Origin: Bosea sp. 124 | GTDB taxonomy: Bacteria; Pseudomonadota; Alphaproteobacteria; Rhizobiales; Beijerinckiaceae | Assembly: GCF_003046175.1 (NCBI RefSeq) | Contig: NZ_PZZM01000001.1 | Location: 4,853,001-4,917,000, forward strand | Direction: 5' to 3' | Length of the DNA stretch: 64,000 nucleotides | Part shown: one piece after another, positions 27,351-37,258 of the stretch | Layout of the letters: every line of letters starts with the position of its first letter | Position numbering within the stretch: the stretch's first letter is position 1 | Translations under genes and position numbers: made by a program | The notes under the pieces: generated by a model | Told to the model about the DNA's origin: nothing | Databases searched by the model: none | Seen by the model: only the letters and a program-made list of their open reading frames with translations

Positions 27351-27508
27351 GCGACGTCGTCCCGGGCGAAGCGCAGCGTAGACCCGGGACCCATTCTGTA
27401 ACGGTGCCAAGGCTATGGTCAGGACGCGTTGTCCGGGCGACCATCGATCGATGTTCCGAATGGATCCCAGGTCGGCGCGGCTGCGCCGCTTGCCCGGGAC
27501 GACGTCGC
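27351..27508. repeat. 158-bp palindromic repeat element with 17-bp perfect terminal inverted repeats
   Basis: The left end GCGACGTCGTCCCGGGC (27351-27367) is the exact reverse complement of the right end (27492-27508). Inside, the arms continue to pair loosely (GACCCGGGACCCATTC against GAATGGATCCCAGGTC). It looks like the dispersed intergenic palindromes (CGTCGTCCCGGGC family) I recall from Hyphomicrobiales genomes. It encodes no protein. It fills most of the gap between the GIY-YIG pseudogene and adenine deaminase. Confidence 0.75.
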
Positions 27509-27592
27509 GGATACGTCAATTCGTGGGGATTGATCGACAAGCGCAGGCCTGCAGTGCAGGCTTGTGCCCCCGCCCGCGCCGGAATCGACCCT

Positions 27593-29308
27593 ATGACCAA
27601 TGCCGCCAAGGTCTCCAGCCAGGAACTGGCCCATCGGATCGCGCAGGGGCGCGGCGACGAGCCGGCCGATCTCGTCATTCGCGGGGCGCGGCTGTTCGAT
27701 CTGGTCACCGGGGCGCTGGTCGAGACCGATATCGCGCTCTGCGGCGACAGCATCGTCGGCACCCATGGGCGCTATCAGGGCAAAACGACGTTCGACGCCG
27801 CCGGGCTGATCGCGGTGCCCGGCTTCATCGACACCCATCTCCATGTCGAATCCTCGCTGGTAACGCCGCTGGAATTCGAGCGCTGCGTGCTGCCGCATGG
27901 CGTCACGACGGCGATCTGCGACCCGCACGAGATCGCCAATGTCCTTGGCACCGGGGGCATCCGCTACTTCCTCGCCTGCGCCGAGGCGATGCGGATGGAT
28001 TTGCGCGTGAACCTGTCGAGCTGCGTGCCGGCGACGCATCTGGAGACCGCTGGCGCCCGGCTCGACGCCGCGGACCTCACGCCGATGATGGACCACCCCA
28101 AGGTGATCGGGCTGGCGGAGTTCATGAACTTCCCCGGCGTCCTGCATCGCGATCCCGCCTGCCTCGCCAAGCTGGAAGCCTTCTCCCAGCGTCATATCGA
28201 CGGGCATGCACCGCTTGTCCGGGGCATGGACCTGAACGGCTATCTGTCCGCCGGCATCCGCACCGACCACGAGACAACGACGGCGGACGAGGCGCGCGAA
28301 AAGCTCGCCAAAGGCATGGCGATCCTGATCCGCGAGGGCTCGGTCTCGAAGGACCTGCACGCGCTGATCCCGCTGATCTCGCGCGACGCCTCGCCCTTCC
28401 TCGCCTTCTGCACCGACGACCGCAACCCGCTCGATATCGCCGAGGAGGGCCATCTCGACCACATGATCCGCACGGCCATCGCCCATGGCGCGGATGTGCT
28501 GGCGACCTATCGCATCGCCACGCTCTCGGCGGCACGGAATTTCGGCCTGTTCGACCGCGGCTTCATCGGGCCGGGCAAGCGGGCCGATATCGTGCTGGTC
28601 GAGGATCTGACGGCGTGCTCGGTGAAACAGGTTTTTGCTGGCGGCAGGCTTGTCGAACCGGCGCTCTTTGCAGACCGGGAGCACGTCGAGCCGGTCGGGC
28701 GGGGCAGCGTCAAGAGCCGGGCGCTGACGCCCGCAGATTTCAGGGCAGCGGCACGCGATGGCGAGACGCCGGTGATCGGCGTGGTGCCCGGGCGCATCAT
28801 CACCGAGCGGCTTGGCCTGCGCCTGCCCTCACGCGATGGCGAGGCCCTACCCGATCTCGCGCAGGACGCGGTCAAGGTCACGGTGATCGAGCGGCACGGC
28901 AAGACTGGCGGCATCGCGACCGGCTTCGTTCATGGCTTCGGCATGAAGCACGGCGCGATCGCCTCCTCGGTCGGCCATGACAGCCATAACCTCTGCGTCG
29001 TGGGGGTCGACGCCGCCTCGATGGCGGCGGCGGCCAACCGCCTGATCGCAATCGGCGGCGGCTTTGCCGTCGCGGACAGCGGCGCGGTGACGGCGGAGCT
29101 GGCGCTGCCCGTCGCCGGGCTGATGAGCGACCAGCCCTTCGAGACGGTGCGGCACGGGCTGGAAGACTTGCGGGCGGCAGCCAAGGCGCTCGGCGTCGTG
29201 CTGGCCGAACCGTTCCTGCAGGTCGCCTTCCTGACGCTCCCGGTGATCCCGCATCTCAAGATCACGGACAAGGGGCTGGTCGACGTCGACGCGTTCGATT
29301 TCGTGTGA
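27593..29308 (+). CDS. ade: Adenine deaminase
   Basis: 571 residues from the ATG at 27593; the longer open frame upstream runs through the palindromic repeat and is not coding. The enzyme converts adenine to hypoxanthine and ammonia in purine salvage. The amidohydrolase metal site is in [20 protein letters not shown] and [15 protein letters not shown]; further conserved parts are [51 protein letters not shown] and, near the C-terminus, [13 protein letters not shown]. No purine transporter gene lies beside it. No clear ribosome-binding site is visible. Confidence 0.95.
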   Translation: MTNAAKVSSQELAHRIAQGRGDEPADLVIRGARLFDLVTGALVETDIALCGDSIVGTHGRYQGKTTFDAAGLIAVPGFIDTHLHVESSLVTPLEFERCVLPHGVTTAICDPHEIANVLGTGGIRYFLACAEAMRMDLRVNLSSCVPATHLETAGARLDAADLTPMMDHPKVIGLAEFMNFPGVLHRDPACLAKLEAFSQRHIDGHAPLVRGMDLNGYLSAGIRTDHETTTADEAREKLAKGMAILIREGSVSKDLHALIPLISRDASPFLAFCTDDRNPLDIAEEGHLDHMIRTAIAHGADVLATYRIATLSAARNFGLFDRGFIGPGKRADIVLVEDLTACSVKQVFAGGRLVEPALFADREHVEPVGRGSVKSRALTPADFRAAARDGETPVIGVVPGRIITERLGLRLPSRDGEALPDLAQDAVKVTVIERHGKTGGIATGFVHGFGMKHGAIASSVGHDSHNLCVVGVDAASMAAAANRLIAIGGGFAVADSGAVTAELALPVAGLMSDQPFETVRHGLEDLRAAAKALGVVLAEPFLQVAFLTLPVIPHLKITDKGLVDVDAFDFV

Positions 29309-29465
29309 CCGGCGCGGCAAGAGACCCGGGCACCGAGCGACAATCCATCGGATCGAAGCCGCTGAGGGCGGGCTCCGGTTTCTCGCGCCTCGATATGGGC
29401 GGGACATTCTTGTCCTTTCGCCGGGACCGGACGTAGAAGGGGTCCGAACAGGAGGCACGGGCAGC

Positions 29466-29891
29466 ATGGTGGCGGACAGGAAGGTTCGGGCTGGCCAATG
29501 CCATTGCGGCGCGGTGCATTTCGAGGCAACGCTCAGCGATGGATTCAATTCGGTCCGCCGTTGCACCTGTTCCTACTGCCGGATGCGAGGTGCTGTCGTC
29601 GTCATGGCGGAAACGGGTGGCATCAAGATCCTGCAGGGAGAGGATGCGCTCACCACGTACCGCTTCCATACCGGGTCAGCGCAGCACTTCTTCTGTTCGC
29701 ACTGCGGAATATACACGCACCATCAAAGGCGTTCCGACCAGAACCTGTATGCCGTGAACGTGGCCTGCCTGGACGGGGTCAGCCCGTTCGATTTCCCCGA
29801 GGTGCCGGTCATGGACGGCGTCAATCACACCAACGACACCGGCAAGCCGACGCGTCGGGCAGGCACGCTACGCTTCATCCCGACTGAGTGA
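29466..29891 (+). CDS. GFA-family zinc protein (glutathione-dependent formaldehyde-activating-like)
   Basis: 141 residues with the zinc-ligand pattern of the GFA/CENP-V family: GQCHCGAVHFEA near the start, RRCTCSYCRMRGAVV, and FFCSHCGIYTHHQRR. The founding member speeds formation of S-hydroxymethylglutathione, but most members have unknown roles. An AGGAGG stretch lies about 13 bases upstream of the ATG. It is convergent with comC, about 95 bp away. Confidence 0.9.
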   Translation: MVADRKVRAGQCHCGAVHFEATLSDGFNSVRRCTCSYCRMRGAVVVMAETGGIKILQGEDALTTYRFHTGSAQHFFCSHCGIYTHHQRRSDQNLYAVNVACLDGVSPFDFPEVPVMDGVNHTNDTGKPTRRAGTLRFIPTE

Positions 29892-29985
29892 TGATCGCTG
29901 CAGGCCGGCGCATCCTCTGCGCAGGCCATGCCCTGCGCAGATCACGGCCTCCAAAAGCCGCTTTCCATTGTTCAGGCGACGGCTC

Positions 29986-30966
29986 TCAGCCTGCCAGCAG
30001 TTCCTCAGGAACCTCAATCCCTTCGGCCTTCGCCTTCTCGCGCAGAGTCAGGCGCCGGACGCCCGGCAGGCGGGTACCCTCCTGCGCCTCGATTGCGTGA
30101 GCGAGGACGCGCATGCGCTCGTCGAACCAGTTGCCACCCATCGCGTGCGGGTCGATGGCGAGGATGAGCTGGCCAGTGTCGGGCGGGCCGCCCTTGTCGT
30201 CCAGGAAGGAAGAGGCCTGGAAGCCGAAATGCGCGCCGACCAGCGCCGCCGCCAGAATCTCGACCATCATGGCGAGCGTCGCGCCCTTGGCGTCGCCCAG
30301 CGGGACCATGGTGCCGGCGAGCGCAGCGGCTGCATCGGTCGTCGGCTTGCCATGGACGTCCAGCGCCCAGCCCTCGGGAATCGTCTCGCCTCTCTGCTTG
30401 GCCGCGACGATCGGCCCGCGGGCGACCTTGGACAGCGCCATGTCGATGACGACCGGCTCGCGCCCGGCCAGCGGCGCCGCGAAGGCGATCGGATTTGTGC
30501 CGAAGACCGGCTTAGAGCCGCCCCAGGGCGCGATGGCGCCAGGCGTGTTGGCGAACAGCATGGCGACGAGCCCCTGCTCGGCCAGACGCTCGACATGCAG
30601 CCCCGCGGCGCCGCAATGGTTCGACCGGCGGATCGGCGCGGCGATGACGCCCTGTTCGCGGGCGAGGTCCGGCAGTTCGGCCACGGCGAGATCGATCGCC
30701 GGATAGGCGAAGCCGTGGCCGGCATCGATCGCCAGCACGCCGGGCTTCGGCCGCGACGCCTTGGGCACGACCTGGCCGTCGATCTTGCCGGCCTTCAGCA
30801 TGGCGAGATAGGTCGGCACGCGCGACAGGCCATGGCCCTTCAGGCCGTCGGCCTCGGCCATCACCAGAGCCCATGCGACGGAAGCGGCATTGGCCGGCGA
30901 GGCGCCTGCGCCTGCGAAGATCCCGGTCAGGCGGGTTTCGACCTGTTCGAAGGAGAGCCTGGTCAT
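29986..30966 (-). CDS. comC: (R)-sulfolactate dehydrogenase-type Ldh_2 oxidoreductase
   Basis: 326 residues of the malate/L-lactate dehydrogenase (Ldh_2, ComC) family. It opens with a helical domain (SVAWALVMAEADGLKGHGLS), has RRSNHCGAAGLHVERLAEQG with the catalytic His, and PGAIAPWGGSKPVFGTNPIA then KGATLAMMVEILAAALVGAH. In sulfolactate degraders ComC uses NADPH to reduce sulfopyruvate to (R)-sulfolactate. That role is inferred from the neighbouring slcC, suyZ, suyB and suyA; sequence alone would allow malate or another 2-hydroxy acid. Its ATG overlaps the slcC stop by 4 bp. Confidence 0.88.
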   Translation of the reverse strand: MTRLSFEQVETRLTGIFAGAGASPANAASVAWALVMAEADGLKGHGLSRVPTYLAMLKAGKIDGQVVPKASRPKPGVLAIDAGHGFAYPAIDLAVAELPDLAREQGVIAAPIRRSNHCGAAGLHVERLAEQGLVAMLFANTPGAIAPWGGSKPVFGTNPIAFAAPLAGREPVVIDMALSKVARGPIVAAKQRGETIPEGWALDVHGKPTTDAAAALAGTMVPLGDAKGATLAMMVEILAAALVGAHFGFQASSFLDDKGGPPDTGQLILAIDPHAMGGNWFDERMRVLAHAIEAQEGTRLPGVRRLTLREKAKAEGIEVPEELLAG

Positions 30967-31892
30967 GCCCGGCCCTCCAGTGCCGCCATGACGCGCTCGG
31001 CCACCAGCCCGGAGACGCGGCCGTTGGATTCGACCGTGTTGCCGGCGATGTGAGGCGTCAGGATCAGGTTCGGCACATCGGCGAAAATCTTGCCGGCGCC
31101 ACGCAGCGGTTCCTCGGCGAAGACGTCGATCGCCGCGCCGCCGAGCTTGCCTGCTTTCAGCGCCGCTACCAGCGCGCCCTCGTCCATGATGCCGCCGCGC
31201 GCCGCGTTGATCAGGATCGCGTCCGGCTTCATCTTGGCGAAGGCGTCCTTGCCAATCAGGCCCTTGGTCTCGGGAGTCAGCGGCAGATGGATGCTGATGA
31301 CGTCGGAGGTTGAAAGCACGGCGTCGAGATGGAGCCGCTCGGTTCCGGTCCAGGCCTTGTCGTCGGCGGGGACGTATGGATCGTAGGCTGCCGTGGTCAT
31401 GCCGAGCAGGCGGCCATGGGCGGCAGCGTCGCGGGCGATGGCGCCGAACCCGACCAGGCCGAGGCGCTTGCCGGCGATCTCGCGGCCGATCAGCTTCGTC
31501 TTCGGAAACTCGCCCGCGACCATCGCCGTATTGGCGAAATAAGCGCCGCGCAGCAGCATCATGGCGCTGCCGATGACATATTCGACGACCGAGAGGCTGT
31601 TGGCGCCCGTCGCCGGGAAGACCTTGATGCCGCGCGCCGAACAGGCGTCCATGTCGATATTGTCGAGGCCGACGCCGAGGCGGCCGACGACCTTGAGCTT
31701 TTTCGCGGCGGCCAGCACATCGCCCCGGACCTGCGTCTGATTGCGCACGATGAGCGCGGGAACATCAGCGACGAGCCTGGCGAGTTCCTCCGGCTTGCCG
31801 AAGAGTTCGGGGTCGTGATGGACGGTGTAGCGAGCGCTCAGCGCAGCGACGGCCGCCTCGTCCATGAATTCGGTGATGACGATATCGGTCAT
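30963..31892 (-). CDS. slcC: (S)-sulfolactate dehydrogenase-type D-2-hydroxyacid dehydrogenase
   Basis: 309 residues from the ATG at 31892. It is a phosphoglycerate-dehydrogenase-like enzyme with an NAD-binding motif (GKRLGLVGFGAIARDAAAHG), the catalytic Arg/Glu/His set (INAARGGIMDEGALV, VFAEEPLRG, LTPHIAGNT). In the sulfolactate pathway SlcC oxidises (S)-sulfolactate with NAD+ to sulfopyruvate; together with ComC it inverts the isomer for SuyAB. The assignment rests on context. The gene starts 26 bp after suyZ and overlaps comC by 4 bp, so it is inside one operon. Confidence 0.88.
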   Translation of the reverse strand: MTDIVITEFMDEAAVAALSARYTVHHDPELFGKPEELARLVADVPALIVRNQTQVRGDVLAAAKKLKVVGRLGVGLDNIDMDACSARGIKVFPATGANSLSVVEYVIGSAMMLLRGAYFANTAMVAGEFPKTKLIGREIAGKRLGLVGFGAIARDAAAHGRLLGMTTAAYDPYVPADDKAWTGTERLHLDAVLSTSDVISIHLPLTPETKGLIGKDAFAKMKPDAILINAARGGIMDEGALVAALKAGKLGGAAIDVFAEEPLRGAGKIFADVPNLILTPHIAGNTVESNGRVSGLVAERVMAALEGRA

Positions 31893-31918
31893 GGCGTTGC
31901 GCTTTCCAGCCTTGACGG

Positions 31919-32983
31919 TCAGCCCAGTGCGATCAGGCCGCCGGTGACGATGACGAGGATGACGAGGCTGGTGCCGGTGACCAGCACCATATGACGCCAG
32001 CCGAGCCGGGCCATCGCGCCGAGAGAGGTGCCCAGCCCCAGCGCCGCGATGGCGATGAGCAGGCCCCAGCCCGAGATCGCGAGCAGCAGCGTGCGGATCG
32101 GGCCGTAGAGGCCGGCCAGCGACGGCTGCATCGCGAGCACGCTGTTCACCAGGCAAAGCACCAGGAACATGATGGCGAAGACCGGCACCGGCACCTTGGC
32201 CTTGTCGGCGACATCGCCGGTGCGCTTCGCATCGTCATGGACCAGCCACCAGCCGACGATCAGCACGGCCGGCAGCAGCAGGAAGACACGGAAGAGCTTG
32301 ACGATGATCGCGGCATTGGCGGCCTCGACCGAGACCGACTGGCCGGCGCCGACCACCTGCGCCACGTCATGGATGGTGGCGCCGAGCATGATGCCGGTCT
32401 GCGCGGGCGAGAAGCCGAGCCAGACGCAGATCAGCGGATAGCCCAGCATCGCCAGCGTCGAGAGCGCGTTCATCGCGATGACGGTGAAGGCGACGTCGGC
32501 GGCCTTGCTCTTGTAATCGGGCACGACGGTCGCGGTGGCGAGCGCGGCGGACGCGCCGCAGACCGCAGTCGCGACACCGCCGAGCGCGCCCATTCCGGTC
32601 TCGCGGCCAAGCCAGCGCGCCAGCAGGAAGCCGGACAGGATCGTCGCGGCCATCGCGGCGATGACGAGGAGTGCCGTTGTCAGGCCGAGCGCGACGATGT
32701 CGCCGAGCGCGACGCGCAGGCCCAGCAGCGCGATCGCCCAGCGCAGCATCTTCTTGACGCAGAAGACCATGCCAGCCTGAAAGCGCACGGCATTGGCATA
32801 AGGGTGCAGAAGCATGCCGATAATCAGGGCGATCACCACGGCGGGAATGCCGAAACGACCTCCGGCGGCCGATTTCAGCAGCGGCTCGGCGATATAGGCC
32901 GCGACAGCGACGGCGGCCGAGAGCGCAATCCCGTCGAGGAGCGGACGCCAGGCAGCCAGGCGGGTCGTCGTCGCGATGGACAA
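31919..32983 (-). CDS. suyZ: YeiH/UPF0324-family sulfur-oxyanion exporter
   Basis: 354 residues, with about ten hydrophobic helices. The conserved segments IALLGLRVALGDI, ATAVCGASAALATATVV and GATIHDVAQVVGAG mark the UPF0324/YeiH family (PF03601), described as putative sulfate exporters. In sulfonate degraders the member linked to suyAB is thought to export sulfate or sulfite released from the substrate. The start is a TTG at 32983, with GGGAG ten bases upstream. It lies 85 bp downstream of suyB on the same strand. Confidence 0.88.
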   Translation of the reverse strand: MSIATTTRLAAWRPLLDGIALSAAVAVAAYIAEPLLKSAAGGRFGIPAVVIALIIGMLLHPYANAVRFQAGMVFCVKKMLRWAIALLGLRVALGDIVALGLTTALLVIAAMAATILSGFLLARWLGRETGMGALGGVATAVCGASAALATATVVPDYKSKAADVAFTVIAMNALSTLAMLGYPLICVWLGFSPAQTGIMLGATIHDVAQVVGAGQSVSVEAANAAIIVKLFRVFLLLPAVLIVGWWLVHDDAKRTGDVADKAKVPVPVFAIMFLVLCLVNSVLAMQPSLAGLYGPIRTLLLAISGWGLLIAIAALGLGTSLGAMARLGWRHMVLVTGTSLVILVIVTGGLIALG

Positions 32984-33068
32984 GACTTGGAGCTCCCGAA
33001 GGTTTCGGCCGGGACGAAGGGAGAGGCCGGAGCGGCGCGCGGACGCCGCCCCGGCTGTTAGCAGCGGC

Positions 33069-34349
33069 TCAGGCCGAGCGGTAGAGCTTGGTCATCGAGA
33101 ATTCGCGGTGCCCCAATGCTTCCGCCGCAGTCAGGCGGCCATTGGCGGTGCGCACGATGTTCTCGATCAGGGCGTCGCCGGCCTGCGGGATCGTCATGTC
33201 GCGGCGCAGGATGCCGGAGACGTCGACGTCGATATGCTCCGGCATAGTGCGCATCGTCTTGGGGTTGCCGGTGATCTTGATGACCGGCACGATCGGGTTG
33301 CCGATGACGTTGCCCTGCCCGGTCGGGAAGGTGTGCACGACATAGCCGCCGGCCGCCATCAGCGTGACGCATTCGGCCGCCGCGGACGAGGTGTCCATGT
33401 AATAGAGGCCCGGCCCCTTGGCCGGCGCCTCGGCCGGCTGCAGGATGTCGATGTATTTGCACTCGCGGCCGATCTTCTCGAGATTGCCGAGCGCCTTTTC
33501 CTCGATCGTGGTCAGGCCGCCGGCGATGTTACCCTTGGTCGGCTGCGAATCCGAGAGGTCGTCGGTCTTGTGGGCCTCAATGACGTCGTCCTGATAGGCC
33601 TTCCACATCTTGTACCAGCGCTCGCCCACCTCCGGCGTCGCCGCGCGCGCCTTGCAGAGGTGCTCGGCGCCGGTGATCTCGGAGGTCTCGCCGAAGACGC
33701 CATAGACGCCGCGCGGGATCCACTTGTCGTACATGTTGCCGACGGTCGGGCAGGACGACAGGCCGGTCGTGGTGTCCGATTCACCGCATTTGGTCGAGAC
33801 CCAGAGCTCCTCGATGCCGCATTTCACGCGCTGCAGTTCGGTCGCCCACTGGACGAATTCCTTGGCGACGTAGGAGGCACGGGCGATGGTCGAGATGTCG
33901 CCATGGCCCTCGATGCCGAAGCCGACGACCGGCTTGCCGGTGGCGGCGATGCCGTCGACGACGCGCTTGGTCCAGCCATCCTCGATGCCGATGACGATGA
34001 CGGCGGCGACGTTCGGGTTCGAGCCCGTGCCGATCAGGGTGCGGAAATGCAGGTCGAGATCCTCGCCGAACTGCAGGCGGCCATAGGCATGCGGGATCGC
34101 CAGCGTGCCCTTGACGTTGTTGGCGACGGCCTCGCAGGCGGCATTCGAGAGATCGTCGAGCGGCAGCAGCAGGACGTGGTTGCGTACGCCGACGCGGCCG
34201 TTCTCGCGGCGCCAGCCGGTGAAGGAATCGAGGCTGCGGCCGGTCGGGCGCTTGACCACCGGGGTCTTGAATTCGGGGGCCTCGATCTTGCGGCCCTTGA
34301 TCCTGGCGAGCTTGCCTTTCACGAGATCGAAATTGGCGACAATCGACAT
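33069..34349 (-). CDS. suyB: (2R)-sulfolactate sulfo-lyase, large subunit
   Basis: 426 residues from the ATG at 34349, which follows AGAGGAAACGCC. It is of the UxaA/altronate dehydratase superfamily: [52 protein letters not shown] and [15 protein letters not shown], with cysteines of a probable metal or cluster site. With SuyA it splits (R)-sulfolactate into pyruvate and sulfite in the cytoplasm. The pairing with a separate small SAF-domain subunit, and with sulfolactate dehydrogenases and SuyZ, favours SuyB over altronate or galactarate dehydratase. Confidence 0.92.
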   Translation of the reverse strand: MSIVANFDLVKGKLARIKGRKIEAPEFKTPVVKRPTGRSLDSFTGWRRENGRVGVRNHVLLLPLDDLSNAACEAVANNVKGTLAIPHAYGRLQFGEDLDLHFRTLIGTGSNPNVAAVIVIGIEDGWTKRVVDGIAATGKPVVGFGIEGHGDISTIARASYVAKEFVQWATELQRVKCGIEELWVSTKCGESDTTTGLSSCPTVGNMYDKWIPRGVYGVFGETSEITGAEHLCKARAATPEVGERWYKMWKAYQDDVIEAHKTDDLSDSQPTKGNIAGGLTTIEEKALGNLEKIGRECKYIDILQPAEAPAKGPGLYYMDTSSAAAECVTLMAAGGYVVHTFPTGQGNVIGNPIVPVIKITGNPKTMRTMPEHIDVDVSGILRRDMTIPQAGDALIENIVRTANGRLTAAEALGHREFSMTKLYRSA

Positions 34350-34434
34350 GGCGTTTCCTCTTGTTCTGGGTGGGCTCGACCTTGCCGGGAGCCCCGTTCT
34401 GGCTGGAATCAGATCGAACTCGTGAGCGCTGCGC

Positions 34435-34722
34435 TCACCAGCGCTTGGTCTTGGCGTTGTGGACATGCAGGTGCTCGCCCTGCTTCACATCGGCCTTGGC
34501 CTGGCCGATGTCCTGGCCGTATTTCCAGATCGTCTCGCCCTTCTTGATGTCCTTGAGCGCAACCTTATGGCCGATCGGGATGTCCATCTTCGCCGCCAGG
34601 CGGAAATCGGAATTGTCGTGCGTGACGACGCAGAGCATGTCGGTGCCGGCCTTCAGACCCTCGACGACGACGACGCCGACGGTGTCCTTCTTCTCGTGAA
34701 CCAGGAGGTGGGGTTTGCTCAT
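34435..34722 (-). CDS. suyA: (2R)-sulfolactate sulfo-lyase, small subunit (SAF domain)
   Basis: 95 residues from the ATG at 34722, which has GAGGAGACAAAG upstream. It reads [20 protein letters not shown] then [20 protein letters not shown] and [18 protein letters not shown], the SAF domain of the altronate-dehydratase family as a separate polypeptide. It is first in the leftward operon suyA-suyB-suyZ-slcC-comC. The 86-bp gap to the divergent suyR carries the likely operator. Confidence 0.93.
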   Translation of the reverse strand: MSKPHLLVHEKKDTVGVVVVEGLKAGTDMLCVVTHDNSDFRLAAKMDIPIGHKVALKDIKKGETIWKYGQDIGQAKADVKQGEHLHVHNAKTKRW

Positions 34723-34792
34723 CTTTGTCTCCTCACAGCCATTCTTGTCCGGCTTCCCGCCTGAATTCAGGACTCGACCGGCCTTGCGACAA

Positions 34793-34806
34793 GTCTTATA
34801 TAAGAC
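34793..34806. promoter_or_regulatory. Probable SuyR operator (perfect 14-bp palindrome)
   Basis: GTCTTATATAAGAC is a perfect inverted repeat of the GT...AC form bound by HutC-type GntR regulators. It lies just upstream of the suyR ATG at 34809, about 70 bp upstream of suyA, and its TATA core probably overlaps a -10 element. A repressor bound here would control both divergent units. Confidence 0.75.
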
Positions 34807-34808
34807 AC

Positions 34809-35573
34809 ATGACTGAGCACAAGCTCGAAATTGCAACGCGACCGGAAACGGCCAGCGGGGCCGAAATCCTCGGATTTCGGCCGCTTTACCGTCAGGTCAA
34901 GGCGAATTTCGTGCGCCGACTCGTCGACGGGAGCTGGGCTCCCGGTATGGCCCTGCCGAGCGAAGGCCAGCTCGCCAGCGAGATCGGCGTCAGCCAGGGC
35001 ACGGTCAGGAAGGCGCTGGACGAGCTCGCCGCGGAGAACCTGCTGGTGCGCCGGCAGGGCCGCGGCACCTTCGTCGCCGAGCATGACGAGCAGCGCATCC
35101 TGTTTCAGTTCTTCAAGCTGGTTTCCGATGACGGGGTCGCGCGCTTTCCCGACAGCGCGGTGCTCGACATCGCGAGCGGGGCGGCCGATGCGGCCGAACG
35201 CACGGCGCTGAACCTGCAGGCCGAGGAGCGCGTCATCCGCATCCGCCGCATCCGCTCGCTGGGCGGGTCGCCGCTGATCCTCGAGACCGTCAGCCTGCCC
35301 GCCCATGTCTTCCCGGGGCTGCAGGACGCGTCGGTGCCGAACAACCTCTACAGCCTGTTTGCGACCCGCTACGGCATCACCATCGCGAACGCCCGCGAGC
35401 GCCTGAAGGCGGTGGCGCTGTCAGCCGATCAGGCGCGCCATCTCGGCGTCGCGGCCGGCACACCCGCCCTCGAGATCGACCGCATCGCCCTTTCGCTCGA
35501 CGGTTCGGCCGTCGAGCGTCGTCTCAGCCTGTGTCTGACGGAGGAGGCTCACTACCAGTCCGATCTGCGCTGA
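34809..35573 (+). CDS. suyR: GntR/HutC-family regulator of the sulfolactate operon
   Basis: 254 residues from the ATG at 34809. The winged helix (PLYRQVKANFVRRLVDGSW, GQLASEIGVSQGTVRKALDE, LVRRQGRGTFVAEH) is followed by a UTRA ligand domain (about 100-250; VIRIRRIRSLGGSPLILETV). This is the HutC subfamily, whose members usually repress until a pathway intermediate binds. It is divergent from suyA, with a perfect palindrome between them. The assignment as SuyR rests on position. Confidence 0.85.
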   Translation: MTEHKLEIATRPETASGAEILGFRPLYRQVKANFVRRLVDGSWAPGMALPSEGQLASEIGVSQGTVRKALDELAAENLLVRRQGRGTFVAEHDEQRILFQFFKLVSDDGVARFPDSAVLDIASGAADAAERTALNLQAEERVIRIRRIRSLGGSPLILETVSLPAHVFPGLQDASVPNNLYSLFATRYGITIANARERLKAVALSADQARHLGVAAGTPALEIDRIALSLDGSAVERRLSLCLTEEAHYQSDLR

Positions 35574-35649
35574 CGCGTTCGAGGTCCCTGAACTTACCCA
35601 CCCAAGCCGACACAGAGCGGCCGTTCATCACGACCAATGGAGGATACGC

Positions 35650-36642
35650 ATGAGCATGACGAAACGAACGACCCTTGCCGGGCTGCTGGCCCTTGGCCTG
35701 TCCGCATCCGGCCTGTCCGCGCCCGCGCTGGCACAAGCCTTTCCGACCAAGCCGATCACAGTGATCGTCTCCTTCGCAGCCGGCGGACCGAGCGACGTGA
35801 TCGCCCGCCTGCTGGGCGAGCAGATGAGCAAGACGCTGGGTCAGCCGGTGGTGGTGGAGAACGTCGCCGGAGCCGGTGGAACGGCCGGCGCCAAGCGCGT
35901 CGCTGCAGCCGAGCCGGACGGACATACGATCCTGATCCATCATCTGGCGCTCGCCGCTGCGCCGGCGCTCTATGCCAATCTCGGCTACGACACGAAGACG
36001 GCCTTCGCCCCGATCGGGCTGGTCAACACCGGGCCGATGGTGATCGCCAGCAAACTCGCCCTGCCTCCGACGGACGCCAAGGCCTTCTTCGCCTACATCA
36101 AGGAGAATGCCGACAAATTGACGATCGCCCATGCCGGCGTCGGCTCCAACGCGCATCTCTGCGCCGTGCTGATGTCTCAGCAACTCGGGGCCAAGTTCAA
36201 CCAGGTCGCCTATCGCGGCACCGGCCCTGCGATGAACGACCTCGTCGGAGGACAGATCGACATCCTCTGCGACCAGTCGACCTCGGCGATCCCGCAGATC
36301 CAGGGCAAGAGCATTCGGGCCTACGCCGTGACCTCGGCGCAGCGGCTCGACGTGCTGCCCGACACGCCGACCATGGCGGAGGCCGGCGCCAAGCTCGACA
36401 TGACGATCTGGCACGGGCTCTACGCGCCGAAGGGCACGCCGGCTGCGGTGCTCGACAAGCTGAACGCCGCGCTGCGCGTCGCACTCAAGGACGCGGCCGT
36501 GGTCGAGAAGTTCAAGGCCTTCGGCACCAGCACGTTCCCCGAAGCCGAGTGGACGCGCGACGCGCATGCGAAGCTGTTCGCGGCCGAGGTCGACAAATGG
36601 GCGACCTCGCTGGCGGCTGCCGGCGTCAAGCCGCAGGGCTGA
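35650..36642 (+). CDS. TctC/Bug-family solute-binding protein (SlcH-like)
   Basis: 330 residues with a signal peptide ending at ALAQ (about residue 29). The mature start [20 protein letters not shown] and later [20 protein letters not shown] and [20 protein letters not shown] are the hallmarks of tripartite tricarboxylate transporter receptors. It probably captures sulfolactate in the periplasm, matching SlcH of other degraders. The two membrane subunits are not in the window, so it must use a TctAB pair encoded elsewhere. GGAGGATACGC precedes the ATG. It lies 76 bp after suyR. Confidence 0.88.
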   Translation: MSMTKRTTLAGLLALGLSASGLSAPALAQAFPTKPITVIVSFAAGGPSDVIARLLGEQMSKTLGQPVVVENVAGAGGTAGAKRVAAAEPDGHTILIHHLALAAAPALYANLGYDTKTAFAPIGLVNTGPMVIASKLALPPTDAKAFFAYIKENADKLTIAHAGVGSNAHLCAVLMSQQLGAKFNQVAYRGTGPAMNDLVGGQIDILCDQSTSAIPQIQGKSIRAYAVTSAQRLDVLPDTPTMAEAGAKLDMTIWHGLYAPKGTPAAVLDKLNAALRVALKDAAVVEKFKAFGTSTFPEAEWTRDAHAKLFAAEVDKWATSLAAAGVKPQG

Positions 36643-36712
36643 CCGCGAGCCTGACCAAACCCTCGGGCATGCGCCGCTCGCCTCAAGCGGTGGCGCATGC
36701 TACCGCCTCGGC

Positions 36713-37204
36713 ATGCCCAGCAACATCGTGCCGCTCGAAGCCTTTCTCGCCCTGCCCGATCATGCGCGGCTGCTCGGCCTCGACCTCGGGACCAAGACGA
36801 TCGGCCTGGCGCTGTCGGACGTCGAACGGCAGATCGCGACGCCTCTGGAAACGATCCGCCGGGTCAAGTTCGGCCAGGACGCCGCTGCGCTGCTCAAGAT
36901 CGCCGAAAAGCATGCGGTCGCCGGCCTCGTGATCGGCCTGCCGCTCAACATGGACGGCACGGAAGGTCCGCGCGTGCAGTCGACCCGCGCCTTCGTGCGC
37001 AATCTCGGGCCGCTGACGAACCTGCCGACCGTGTTCTGGGACGAGCGCATGTCGACCATGGCCGTCACGCGGACGCTGCTCGATGCGGATGCGTCGCGCG
37101 CCAAGCGGGCGGCCGTCGTCGACAAGATGGCAGCCGCCTACATCCTGCAAGGGGCGCTCGACCGGCTGATGCGGATGCCGCCGGATGAAACGCCGCAAGA
37201 CTGA
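36713..37204 (+). CDS. ruvX: RuvX/YqgF Holliday-junction-resolvase-like nuclease
   Basis: 163 residues from the ATG at 36713. RNase H-like fold with [17 protein letters not shown] near the N-terminus, [20 protein letters not shown], the acidic [11 protein letters not shown], and the C-terminal [16 protein letters not shown] with the last catalytic Asp. The family functions in pre-16S rRNA 5' maturation. No ribosome-binding site of note is seen. It lies downstream of the sulfolactate cluster by chance of order rather than function. Confidence 0.94.
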   Translation: MPSNIVPLEAFLALPDHARLLGLDLGTKTIGLALSDVERQIATPLETIRRVKFGQDAAALLKIAEKHAVAGLVIGLPLNMDGTEGPRVQSTRAFVRNLGPLTNLPTVFWDERMSTMAVTRTLLDADASRAKRAAVVDKMAAAYILQGALDRLMRMPPDETPQD

Positions 37205-37258
37205 GCCAAATGACCCGCGCGCCCTGGGGCACGCGGGTCCATGGAGTTCCGGCCGCCC

